A stretch of DNA of 64,000 nucleotides from Comamonas sp. lk (GTDB lineage: Bacteria > Pseudomonadota > Gammaproteobacteria > Burkholderiales > Burkholderiaceae_C). Of this stretch, positions 17,327-25,439 are shown piece after piece; the first letter of the stretch is position 1, and every line of letters begins with the position of its first letter. A program made the translations under genes and the position numbers. The DNA is taken from contig NZ_UOOB01000001.1 of NCBI RefSeq assembly GCF_900564145.1, positions 1,552,754 through 1,616,753 of the forward strand, given 5' to 3'. Below the pieces are notes generated by a model that worked only from the letters and a program-made list of their open reading frames with translations, made no database searches and had not been told where the DNA came from.

Positions 17327-18457
17327 ATGCTCAATCGTTTGCTCTCCGGCGATCTGCCGCGCAGCCGTGTTCTGGCCGTGATGCTGCTGGCCATCTTGAT
17401 AGGCTTGGCTGTCGCGCCGTTTGCCTTTCCTGGCGTCAAGGCCCTCAATGTGGCGGCCAAGGTGCTGATCTTTGTGGTGCTGGTCGCCAGTTTTGATCTG
17501 CTGCTGGGCTATACCGGCATCGTTAGCTTTGCCCACACCATGTTTTTCGGCATAGGCGCTTACGGCGTGGCGATTGCCTCCAGCAAGCTCGGTGCCGGCT
17601 GGGGCTCACTGGCCCTGGGCCTGGGCGCAGCGCTGCTGGTGTCCTTGCTGCTGTCGCTGGCCATAGGTCTGTTTTCGCTGCGGGTACGGGCCATTTTCTT
17701 TGCCATGATCACCTTGGCCGTGGCGGCGGCGTTTCAGACCCTGGCCTCGCAGCTGTCGGACTGGACCGGTGGCGAAGACGGCCTGACCTTCAAGATGCCC
17801 GAATGGCTGTCGCCCAGCTTTGAGCCTTTCGAGAACGAAGTCCTAGGCCTGCTGATCGATGGCAAGGTCATCAGCTACTACCTGCTGTTTGTCGTGGCCG
17901 TGCTGTTGGTGCTGATGCTGCTGCGCATTGTCAATTCGCCGTTCGGCCGCGTGCTGCAGGCGATTCGTGAAAACGAATTTCGGGCCGAAGCCATTGGCTA
18001 CCGCGTGGTGGTGTACCGCACCACCTCCAGCGTGCTGTCCGCCTTGTTTGCCTGTGTGGCCGGTGCCATGCTAGCCGTCTGGCTGCGCTACAACGGGCCG
18101 GACACCACGCTTTCCTTCGAAATTATGATGGACTGTCTGCTCATTGTGGTGATTGGCGGCATGGGCACGATTTATGGCGCGGTGATCGGCTCGCTGATCT
18201 TTCTGATCGCGCAAAGCTATCTGCAGGACTTGCTGCGCGTCGGCAGCGAGGCGGCCGCCAGTCTGCCCTGGTTGGCGGCCCTGCTGTCGCCAGATCGCTG
18301 GCTGCTGTGGCTGGGCGTGCTGTTTGTGTTGTCGGTGTATTACTTTCCCACGGGCGTGGTGGGACGCCTGCGTTTTTCGCGTGCCGGGGCCGAAGCGGCC
18401 AAGGCGCATTCGTGCATCAGAGAAATACCGCAAGGAGATGGGCATGTTGAAGCGTGA
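17327..18457 (+). CDS. ABC transporter permease, LivM-type
   Basis: The second permease (376 residues) has about nine to ten helices and the motif LGYTGIVSFAHTMFFGIGAY near residue 62. An AGGAG box directly after the livH-type stop fixes the ATG at 17327; a frame open upstream would overlap the previous gene. The last 14 bases overlap the start of the oligomer hydrolase gene, tying transport and hydrolase to one transcript. Confidence 0.9.
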   Translation: MLNRLLSGDLPRSRVLAVMLLAILIGLAVAPFAFPGVKALNVAAKVLIFVVLVASFDLLLGYTGIVSFAHTMFFGIGAYGVAIASSKLGAGWGSLALGLGAALLVSLLLSLAIGLFSLRVRAIFFAMITLAVAAAFQTLASQLSDWTGGEDGLTFKMPEWLSPSFEPFENEVLGLLIDGKVISYYLLFVVAVLLVLMLLRIVNSPFGRVLQAIRENEFRAEAIGYRVVVYRTTSSVLSALFACVAGAMLAVWLRYNGPDTTLSFEIMMDCLLIVVIGGMGTIYGAVIGSLIFLIAQSYLQDLLRVGSEAAASLPWLAALLSPDRWLLWLGVLFVLSVYYFPTGVVGRLRFSRAGAEAAKAHSCIREIPQGDGHVEA

Positions 18458-20642
18458 CGAAAAAACACTCTCGAACGGGCGAATCTCATGGCGCTGGGCG
18501 GCTACGGCCGTGGCCGCCGCCACGCTGGTGGCCTGTGGCGGCGACATCATGCCCAGCAACCATCTGCCCAGGGGCTTTACCGATCTGGGCATGACGGCAT
18601 ACCCGGCGACAGCCGTGAGTACAGGCAGCACGGCGGCCACGCAGGATTTGCTGACCGGCGGCATAGGCAAGACGGGCCTGGGTGGTGCGGTTCCAACCTA
18701 TGCGGACCCGGTCAACCCCACTGCGGCCGAGTTGCGGCGCAATGCGCTGTATTCCAACTACCGGGGCATATTGGACCCCACGGCCAATGGCGGCTATGGC
18801 ACGCTGTACGGGCCCAACATCACGGCCGACGGCCAGGTGACCGCCGCCGAGGGCCTGGTTCCCGGGCGTGAGTACCGGGGCGTGCTTGACGACGGCACGG
18901 GCCGCAAACAAACCATGGTGGTGGTGCAACTGCCCGACAGCTTTGACCGCAACCGAGCCTGTGTGGTGCTGGGCCCGTCCTCGGGCTCGCGCGGTGTGTA
19001 TGGCGCCATAGGCACGGCCGGGGAGTGGGGGCTGAAGAAGGGCTGCGCCGTGGCGCTGACCGATGCGGGCAAGGGCGTGGGTCTGCACAATCTCTCGGAC
19101 GACACGGTCAACAAGCTAGACGGTACGCGCGCCACGCGCACGGATGCGGGCAGCCTGTCCTTCTTCGCCGCGCGGCTGAGCGATGCGGCGCGTGCGGCCT
19201 ACAACACGGCATTTCCGAATCGCATCGCCATCAAGCACGCGCATTCCCAGCAGAACCCGGAAAAGGACTGGGGCAACGACACGCTGGCCGCAGTCCGCTA
19301 CGCCCTGTATGTGCTCAACCAGCGCTATGGCACGGAAGCCGACCCCGTGCCTTTCACCAAGGCCAACACGCTGGTGCTGGCGGGCTCGGCCTCCAACGGC
19401 GGCGCAGCCGTGCTGCGCGCAGCCGAACTGGATACGGACGGTCTGATTGACGGCGTGGTGGCTTCCGAGCCCGTGACCGAGATGCCCACGCGCCAGGGCT
19501 ACACCATCAGCGTGGGCGGCCAGATCGCGCCCAATGCCGGACGTGCGTTGGCCGAATACACGACCTACGGCAATATTTACCAGCCCTGCGCGGCGCTGGC
19601 GTCCGATGCGGCCCTGAGCGAAACCTCGATCTTCAACTACATCGGCCTGACGGCCATGACGGCGCGCGCCGAGGCACGCTGCAGCGGCCTGGCCGCCAAG
19701 GGTCTGGTGGTGGGAACGACTACAGCCGAGCGCGCGGCCCATGCGCTGGAAAAGCTGCGCCTGTACGGCTGGACGCGCGATAACGACCGTATGCACAACG
19801 CCCACTACGGCTTGGGCAACGGGCCTATTTTGTCGGCTATGTACACCATGGCTTACGGCCGCTTTGGCGTGGAGGCCAATCTGTGCCGCACCAGCTTTGC
19901 CGCAGCCAACACTGCGGGCGAGGTGGTGCCGGCTGCGGCGACCGCGCTGGCCCAGAGCTTTGCCACCGCCAATGGCACGGCCAATGGCACGCCGGCCACC
20001 GTGATCTACAACGATTCGCTGGGTGGTGCACGTTCCTGGCCGTTGGCGGTCTCGCCTTCCACCGGCGTGGCCGACTTTGGTCTGGACAACGCGCTATGCC
20101 AGCATGCGCTGGTGACGGGCGTGGATACGGCCACGGGCTTCAATCTTTCGGACAGCAGCGTGCCAACGCAGGCCCAGAGCGATGCGGTGCGCGCCGGCAT
20201 CAGCGAGGTGCTGCACAGCGCCAAGCTGCGCGGCAAGCCCACCATCATCGTGGCCGGCCGCAGCGATGCTCTGGTGCCGGTCAACCACAATGCGCGTGCC
20301 TACACGGTGCTCAATCGCAGCCTGGACGGCTCAGGCACGCGGCTGCGCTATATCGAGGTAGTGAACGCCCAGCACTTTGATGCCTTCCTGCCGTTCTCGG
20401 GCTTCGATACACGCTTTGTGCCGCTGCATCCTTATTTCAACCAGGCCATGGATGCGATGTGGGTCCATCTGCGCAACGGCGGGGCGCTGCCGGCCAGTCA
20501 GGTGGTGCGCGCCACGCCACGCGGCGGCCAGCCCGGCGCGGCACCGGCCATCACGGCGGCCCAGGTGCCGCCATTTGTCGCAGCTCCCATTACGGGTAAT
20601 GCCATCGAGGTCAGCGATGGGCTGATCCGTATCCCCAACTGA
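18444..20642 (+). CDS. 3-hydroxybutyrate oligomer hydrolase, lipoprotein
   Basis: The 732-residue protein resembles the D-(-)-3-hydroxybutyrate oligomer hydrolases of Ralstonia and other Burkholderiales, which split short 3-hydroxybutyrate chains left from PHB breakdown. The N-terminus has a lipobox LVAC with Cys at residue 31, so it is probably anchored to the outer membrane and works outside the cytoplasm. A serine-hydrolase type motif GSASNGG lies near residue 315, and the late HFDAF may hold the catalytic His. An AAGGAG box favours ATG 18444 over one six bases earlier. It overlaps the transporter operon by 14 bases. Confidence 0.82.
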   Translation: MLKRDEKTLSNGRISWRWAATAVAAATLVACGGDIMPSNHLPRGFTDLGMTAYPATAVSTGSTAATQDLLTGGIGKTGLGGAVPTYADPVNPTAAELRRNALYSNYRGILDPTANGGYGTLYGPNITADGQVTAAEGLVPGREYRGVLDDGTGRKQTMVVVQLPDSFDRNRACVVLGPSSGSRGVYGAIGTAGEWGLKKGCAVALTDAGKGVGLHNLSDDTVNKLDGTRATRTDAGSLSFFAARLSDAARAAYNTAFPNRIAIKHAHSQQNPEKDWGNDTLAAVRYALYVLNQRYGTEADPVPFTKANTLVLAGSASNGGAAVLRAAELDTDGLIDGVVASEPVTEMPTRQGYTISVGGQIAPNAGRALAEYTTYGNIYQPCAALASDAALSETSIFNYIGLTAMTARAEARCSGLAAKGLVVGTTTAERAAHALEKLRLYGWTRDNDRMHNAHYGLGNGPILSAMYTMAYGRFGVEANLCRTSFAAANTAGEVVPAAATALAQSFATANGTANGTPATVIYNDSLGGARSWPLAVSPSTGVADFGLDNALCQHALVTGVDTATGFNLSDSSVPTQAQSDAVRAGISEVLHSAKLRGKPTIIVAGRSDALVPVNHNARAYTVLNRSLDGSGTRLRYIEVVNAQHFDAFLPFSGFDTRFVPLHPYFNQAMDAMWVHLRNGGALPASQVVRATPRGGQPGAAPAITAAQVPPFVAAPITGNAIEVSDGLIRIPN

Positions 20643-20707
20643 GCGCCGCTCATCGTTGTCGCATCAGGGGCCGGCCGTAGCCGGCCTCTTCGAATCGAGA
20701 TTGTCTT

Positions 20708-21646
20708 ATGTCTTCCCCTGTGCATTCCTTCACCCACGGTGCTGCCGCGCCTGTCTCCTGCTACACCCGCTGCGCCGGCTACGAGATTCACTACATGGAC
20801 TGGCAGCCTGCGCCTGGTGCGGCACTGGCGGGCACCGTCATCGCCTGGCATGGCCTGGCGCGCACCGGGCGCGATATGGATGCGCTGGCCCAGTTTCTCC
20901 AGGCCCAGGGCTATCGCGTGATCTGCCCCGACACTTTGGGTCGTGGCCTGAGCCAGTGGAGCCGCAATTCGCGTGATGAGTACCAGCTGCGCTTTTATGC
21001 CCGCTTGGCACGCGAGCTGATGGAGGCGCTGGCGCTGGAGCAGGTGCATTGGGTAGGCACCAGCATGGGCGGGGCGATTGGCACGGTCTGCGCATCCGGC
21101 TTGTTTGAGCCGAGTCTGAAGCAGTGCATTCTGACCCTCACTCTCAATGACAACGCGCCCGAGCTGGCCCAGGCGGCGCTGCAGCGCATCAAGTCCTATG
21201 CGGGTCAGCCGCCGGTGTTTGAGACCGTGACCGAGCTGGAGGCGTTTTTTCGCACGGTTTACCGGCCCTATGGCTGGCTCAGCGAGATGGAATGGCGCAA
21301 GCTCACCGAGACCAGTACCCGCCGCCTGCCCGATGGGCGCGTGACCCCGCATTACGACCCTCGCATGATCGAGCAGTTCACCCTACATGAAAACGACTAC
21401 CTGATCTGGAAGCATTACGACGCGCTGGAGCTGCCCGTGCTGCTGCTGCGCGGGGTGGAGTCGGATCTGGTGCTCAAGCCCGTGGCAGAGCAGATGATGC
21501 AGCGCGGCCCCGGTGCCAGAGGCCAGCTGAGCTGGCTGGAGGTGCCGGGCTGCGGCCATGCGCCGGCGCTCAACGTGCAGCCGCATTTCGATGCCGTGCT
21601 GGCCTGCCTGCAGAACCGTCCTTCAACCCCAGTCAGGCAGGGATGA
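20708..21646 (+). CDS. Alpha/beta hydrolase
   Basis: A 312-residue alpha/beta-hydrolase fold protein. The oxyanion-hole region is WHGLARTGRD near residue 44, the nucleophile elbow is VGTSMGGAIG near 117, and the acid and His are likely in LLRGVESDLV and PGCGHAPAL. There is no signal peptide, so it is probably cytoplasmic. It starts 65 bases after the oligomer hydrolase gene and may extend that operon, but its own substrate is unknown. Confidence 0.8.
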   Translation: MSSPVHSFTHGAAAPVSCYTRCAGYEIHYMDWQPAPGAALAGTVIAWHGLARTGRDMDALAQFLQAQGYRVICPDTLGRGLSQWSRNSRDEYQLRFYARLARELMEALALEQVHWVGTSMGGAIGTVCASGLFEPSLKQCILTLTLNDNAPELAQAALQRIKSYAGQPPVFETVTELEAFFRTVYRPYGWLSEMEWRKLTETSTRRLPDGRVTPHYDPRMIEQFTLHENDYLIWKHYDALELPVLLLRGVESDLVLKPVAEQMMQRGPGARGQLSWLEVPGCGHAPALNVQPHFDAVLACLQNRPSTPVRQG

Positions 21647-21718
21647 TGCCGCGCAGGCTAGAGTCTTGCGGCAAGGCTTGCACACGGATGCTGCGGCCTG
21701 GTTCTTGGAGTGCCTGCC

Positions 21719-22669
21719 ATGGGTTTTCTGGTCGATCTGATTCGCGAATACGGTCTGGGCATCGTTTTCCTCAACGTGCTGGTGGAGCAGCTGGGTGCGC
21801 CTATTCCTGCCTATCCGGTGCTGGTGGTCACCGGGGCTCTGGAAGGCGCCAGTTGGGCGCGGCTGGGCTGGCTCACGCTGATCGCGGTGGTGGCGGCGCT
21901 GATTGCCGATGTGCTCTGGTATCACGCCGGCAAAGCCTACGGTCACCGGGTGCTGGGGCAGATTTGCCGCATCTCGCTCTCGCCCGATGCCTGCATACGC
22001 CAGACCGAATCGGTATACGGCCGCTGGGGCGCGCGCTCCCTGCTGGTGGCCAAGTTCATTCCGGGCTTTGCGTCGATTGCCAGCGCCTTGGCCGGTGTGG
22101 TGGGCACGCCGCTGCGCACGTTTGTGCTGTTCGACATCCTGGGCGCGCTGATCTGGGTGGGCTCGGCAGTGTTTCTGGGCTCGCTGTTTTCGTCTACGGT
22201 GCAGGATTTGCTCGATGTGCTCACCGCTCTGGGCAAATGGGGGCTGCTGCTGCTGTTGCTGGCTTTTACCGTGTTTGTGGCGCGCAAATGGTGGCAGCGC
22301 AAGCGCGTCATCCGCTCCCTGAAAATGCCGCGCATGTCGGTGGCGGAGCTGGCCGGCCTCCATGCCCAGGGCGTGACGCCCACGGTGATCGATGTGCGCG
22401 AGCCGCTGCTGTTCGAGCGCGGCCATATACCGGGGGCCAAGTCCTGGCTCCATCACCAGGCCAAAGGCAAGCCCAGCTACGAGCATTTGCTGCCGCACGA
22501 TCAGCATGCGCATGGTCTGGTGGTGTATTGCGACTGTCCCAACGAAATCTCTGCCGCGCGCGTGGCCCGGCAGCTGCAGCGTGCCGGTTTCAGCAATGTG
22601 CGGCCGCTGACGGGCGGTTTGACGGCCTGGGAGGCGGCCGGCTTTGAGGTGGAAAAGCCGCAGAACTGA
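21719..22669 (+). CDS. DedA-family membrane protein fused to a rhodanese domain
   Basis: The 316-residue protein has a DedA/SNARE-associated membrane domain in the first 190 residues (YGLGIVFLNVLVEQLGAPIPA, then the FIPGF region typical of DedA) and a rhodanese-like domain from about 205 to the end. The rhodanese loop reads VYCDCPNE, so a cysteine stands at the catalytic site. DedA proteins are lipid carrier or flippase candidates important for envelope integrity. A GGAG box supports ATG 21719. The fusion hints at a link between membrane function and sulfur or redox chemistry. Confidence 0.85.
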   Translation: MGFLVDLIREYGLGIVFLNVLVEQLGAPIPAYPVLVVTGALEGASWARLGWLTLIAVVAALIADVLWYHAGKAYGHRVLGQICRISLSPDACIRQTESVYGRWGARSLLVAKFIPGFASIASALAGVVGTPLRTFVLFDILGALIWVGSAVFLGSLFSSTVQDLLDVLTALGKWGLLLLLLAFTVFVARKWWQRKRVIRSLKMPRMSVAELAGLHAQGVTPTVIDVREPLLFERGHIPGAKSWLHHQAKGKPSYEHLLPHDQHAHGLVVYCDCPNEISAARVARQLQRAGFSNVRPLTGGLTAWEAAGFEVEKPQN

Positions 22670-22715
22670 ACGCACCATCCAACGAGCAATTAATACGCTC
22701 AATAAAAACGAGCAA

Positions 22716-22750
22716 TGAAAAACGCCCTGAACCGTAGCGGTCAGGGCGTT
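22716..22750 (-). terminator. Terminator for the minus-strand sulfur genes
   Basis: AACGCCCTGA and TCAGGGCGTT form a 10-pair stem extended by CCG/CGG. On the minus strand it is directly followed by TTTTT, so it ends the leftward transcript of the small membrane protein and permease genes. It may also slow the converging DedA transcript. Confidence 0.75.
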
Positions 22751-22769
22751 GTGCTTTGGAGCAGAAGCT

Positions 22770-22943
22770 TTATTTGCCTGCAGGCATGGAGCAGTGGCCG
22801 CCCTGCGCGGCCTGGCCGGAGCCGGCGGCAATCAGTGGTGCTTCAAAACGCAGGTCGATGGCTGGCGATTGCCAGAAATCCCAGGCCAGAAACAGCACGA
22901 GAACCGACCAGAAAACGGCGCGCAAGGTAGATGCTTGAGTCAT
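22770..22943 (-). CDS. 57-residue single-helix membrane protein in the thiosulfate module
   Basis: A short frame begins ATG ACT CAA GCA TCT at 22943 with an AGGAAAG box upstream and ends TAA at 22770, only 15 bases after the permease gene. The product has a hydrophobic helix at about residues 9-22 (VFWSVLVLFLAW) and a short tail ending GGHCSMPAGK with a single cysteine. A terminator follows immediately. Position, ribosome-binding site and a protein-like sequence support a real gene, but I do not recognise a family. A role as an accessory to the permease is a guess. Confidence 0.6.
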   Translation of the reverse strand: MTQASTLRAVFWSVLVLFLAWDFWQSPAIDLRFEAPLIAAGSGQAAQGGHCSMPAGK

Positions 22944-22958
22944 ATGTTCTTTCCTCGC

Positions 22959-24056
22959 TCAAAAACCGAAATGGCGGCGGATGCGCAGACCGAAAATCGT
23001 GCCTGCAAAAGCCAAGGGCACCCAGATCCAGCCGTGGATGGAGCCCGTGGAAATTCCCGACAGCATGGCGCCCACATTGCAACCAAAAGCCAGGCGCGAG
23101 CTATAGCCCAGTACCAGACCCGCGACCAGGGCGACTGCCCACTGCGTGCCCGTCAGTGCCTTGGCCGCTGCGGGCTTGCCGGCGGCAATCCACAGCGCGC
23201 CGCCCAGAATGCCGACATTGGTGATGCTGGTCACATCAAGCAGCACAGTTTCATGCAGACGGGCGGCATTGCCCGGCTGGCTCCAGAACCAGTTGCTGGC
23301 CAGATCGACCGCGCCCGTGGCATTGGCGATCTTGGCGGCCCACAGTCCAAAGCCATAGACCACGCCCCAGGGCTGGCCGGCGATGATGAGGTTGAGCGTG
23401 GCAAAAACCGCCAGCAGCACGGCGCCCACCATCCATTTGCGTACCAGCAAGGGCTTGGCGGGGCGGTTCAGAGCCGTATTGGCCTTGTTCACATAGACAG
23501 CGACGCCTGCAGCAATCACGGCCAGGGTGGCCAGGGTGGCCAGTAGCGCAGGTGCCCAGCCCCATTCGGTGACCAGACCCACGGGGGCGGTATTGCCCAG
23601 ATCCAGCCACCAGCCCAGGTGCAGGCTGCCCATGAAGCTGCCCAGTGCAAACAGCGGCAGGATGGCGGCGTTCATGGGAATGCCCAGACCGGCCTTGTAC
23701 AGCGTGCCGCTGCCGCAGCCGTCGGCAATCTGCATGCACAGGCCAAACACGAAAGCGCCTATCAGCAGGCTGATGCTGGGCGGGCCCAGAGCGGCCGTCA
23801 GCTCGGGGTAGTGGCCCAGCAGCGGCATGGCCATGGCGGCAGCCAGCGCCAGCAGCAGCAACTGGCCGAAAACGCCGCTAGCGTCTTTTTCCTCCACCAG
23901 CATGCGCCAGCCGGTGGTAAAGCCAAAGCGCTTGCCGGCCAGCACGGCACCCAGGCCAATGCCCACGGCAAACAGGGCGGCCTGGCGCACGGAGACCGAC
24001 CACAGCAGCCAGCCAAAAAAGACGGCCAGCAAGACCGTAATGGGAAGTCGTTTCAT
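22959..24056 (-). CDS. YeeE/YedE family (TsuA-like) thiosulfate permease
   Basis: The 365-residue membrane protein has about nine or more helices and the two cysteine motifs of the YeeE/YedE family: DGCGSGTLYK near residue 112 and FGCNVGAMLSG near 325. In TsuA such cysteines relay thiosulfate through the membrane by transient hydrogen bonds. It sits between a periplasmic sulfurtransferase gene upstream and a small membrane protein gene downstream, all on the minus strand, which supports transport of thiosulfate or another sulfane-sulfur compound. Confidence 0.85.
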   Translation of the reverse strand: MKRLPITVLLAVFFGWLLWSVSVRQAALFAVGIGLGAVLAGKRFGFTTGWRMLVEEKDASGVFGQLLLLALAAAMAMPLLGHYPELTAALGPPSISLLIGAFVFGLCMQIADGCGSGTLYKAGLGIPMNAAILPLFALGSFMGSLHLGWWLDLGNTAPVGLVTEWGWAPALLATLATLAVIAAGVAVYVNKANTALNRPAKPLLVRKWMVGAVLLAVFATLNLIIAGQPWGVVYGFGLWAAKIANATGAVDLASNWFWSQPGNAARLHETVLLDVTSITNVGILGGALWIAAGKPAAAKALTGTQWAVALVAGLVLGYSSRLAFGCNVGAMLSGISTGSIHGWIWVPLAFAGTIFGLRIRRHFGF

Positions 24057-24137
24057 ATTTTTGTTGTCAATTCAGAGTTCAAGAGTCCGAGGCTTGTGAA
24101 ACTGTCACATACCAAGCCAGAGACACCGAGCAAGAGC

Positions 24138-24194
24138 CGCCTCGCAGCGAGGGTGTCGTCCCCCTTGGGGGAAGGCGCGAAGCGACTCAGGGGG
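24138..24194. repeat. Palindromic intergenic repeat of a second family
   Basis: The stretch between the sulfurtransferase and permease genes contains CTCGCAGCGAGGGTGTCGTC, CCCCCTTGGGGG and GGCGCGAAGCGACTCAGGGG. I recall similar elements in Comamonadaceae genomes, usually between genes. It lies right after the sulfurtransferase stop codon, where its hairpins may stabilise or end the message. Confidence 0.5.
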
Positions 24195-25151
24195 TCATTT
24201 AAACTTCTTATCCCACCACTTCTGGGCGTCATAGGCCAGCGATTGCAGGCGGCCCGGCTGATTGGCCATGCGCGGTGCGTCCTGGGACTGGGTCCAGTCC
24301 ACCATGGAGCCGGCGTACAGCTTCACATTGGGCAGGCCGGCCATTTCAGACAGGCCGAACCAGTCGGTGGCCGCCCAGTGGCCGGTATTGCAGAAAGCCA
24401 CCATGTCCTGGCCTTGCTGGCGCTGGATCTTGGCGGCAATGTCCTTGGCCTTGGCGCCATCCACGAACAGCGTCGTGCCGGGCACAAACCACTGGTTGAA
24501 ATCGAGCTGCTGTGCGCCGGGCAAGGTGCCCGAGAGCTTGGCTGCAGGCGCGCGGGTCTTGCCCTGGTAGAAGGCATCGGGGCGCGAGTCCACCAGGGCA
24601 GCGTTGGACAGGTCCAGGTGCTTGCCCACATCCTGCTGCGTGGCCAGCCAGTTGGCGTCAAAAGTCGGTGCGTAGCTGCTGGGGGCAATCTTGATGGCCG
24701 TCTTGCCCACGGGCTGACCGGCCGCTTGCCAGGCTTGCATGCCGCCGTTGACTATGGACAGCTCGGTCAGGCCCAGGCTTTTGAGTGTCCAGTACACCCG
24801 GGCCGTGGCGCCAAAATCCGTGGCATCGGCGCCGCTGGAGATGACGATGGCGTGGGTGGCCGGAGTCAGGCCCAGCGATTGCACCAGTTTGACCAGCTGG
24901 GGCTGATCGGGCAGCTCGCCGGGGTTGCTGGCCGGGCCGCGCCATTTGCCATAAGGGGCGTTGACGGCCTGGGCAATATGGCCGGCCTCGAAGGCTTTGG
25001 GGTCGCGGATGTCGATGAGGCGGATTTCGGCGCCGGCCCCGGCTTTTTGCAGCAAAGGCTGCAGCTGCTGCGGGCTGAGCAAGGGCTGGGCGGCCAGCGC
25101 GAAGCTGCTGGCGCCAAGACCCAGCGTATAGGCAATCAGGAATTTTTTCAT
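24195..25151 (-). CDS. Periplasmic rhodanese-type sulfurtransferase
   Basis: The 318-residue protein has two rhodanese domains behind a signal peptide (MKKFLIAYTLGLGASSFALA). The first domain (about 30-150) looks inactive, while the second has the active-site loop FCNTGHWAA with the catalytic cysteine near residue 237. Thiosulfate sulfurtransferases of this type move sulfane sulfur to thiol acceptors. It lies upstream of the YeeE/YedE permease gene on the same strand, separated by a repeat element, so the two probably act on the same compound. Confidence 0.85.
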   Translation of the reverse strand: MKKFLIAYTLGLGASSFALAAQPLLSPQQLQPLLQKAGAGAEIRLIDIRDPKAFEAGHIAQAVNAPYGKWRGPASNPGELPDQPQLVKLVQSLGLTPATHAIVISSGADATDFGATARVYWTLKSLGLTELSIVNGGMQAWQAAGQPVGKTAIKIAPSSYAPTFDANWLATQQDVGKHLDLSNAALVDSRPDAFYQGKTRAPAAKLSGTLPGAQQLDFNQWFVPGTTLFVDGAKAKDIAAKIQRQQGQDMVAFCNTGHWAATDWFGLSEMAGLPNVKLYAGSMVDWTQSQDAPRMANQPGRLQSLAYDAQKWWDKKFK

Positions 25152-25282
25152 GGCTTGGGTGTGAGGTCGGCATCTGCATGCCTGAGGCCTCTATTGTCCC
25201 GCCTTGCGGCCAGGCATGTCGCCACCAAACATGCTCTGCAGCCGGACTGTCGCCCTGTCTCTGGCGTCGGGCGCAAGCTTGA

Positions 25283-25345
25283 GTCTGAATTTAAAAGAAA
25301 AAAGGCTTGAATCCTTTATAAATAAAGCGCATCTAGCTATGGAAT
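25283..25345 (-). repeat. Dispersed repeat, copy 3
   Basis: On the minus strand CCATAGCTAGATGCGCTTTA recalls the core TGATAGCTAGATGCGCTTGT of the copy at 14672. The hairpin part is degenerate. It lies in the 288-base gap between the sulfurtransferase and hemH; the rest of that gap shows no gene. Confidence 0.4.
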
Positions 25346-25439
25346 CAGGAGTTCATGCGCGCAGGCAAGGCCTGTCCCGTCTGCCGTATGCCGCCATAGC
25401 CCGCACAGCGAAAAAGGTTTCCGCCGACCCTGATCCAGT

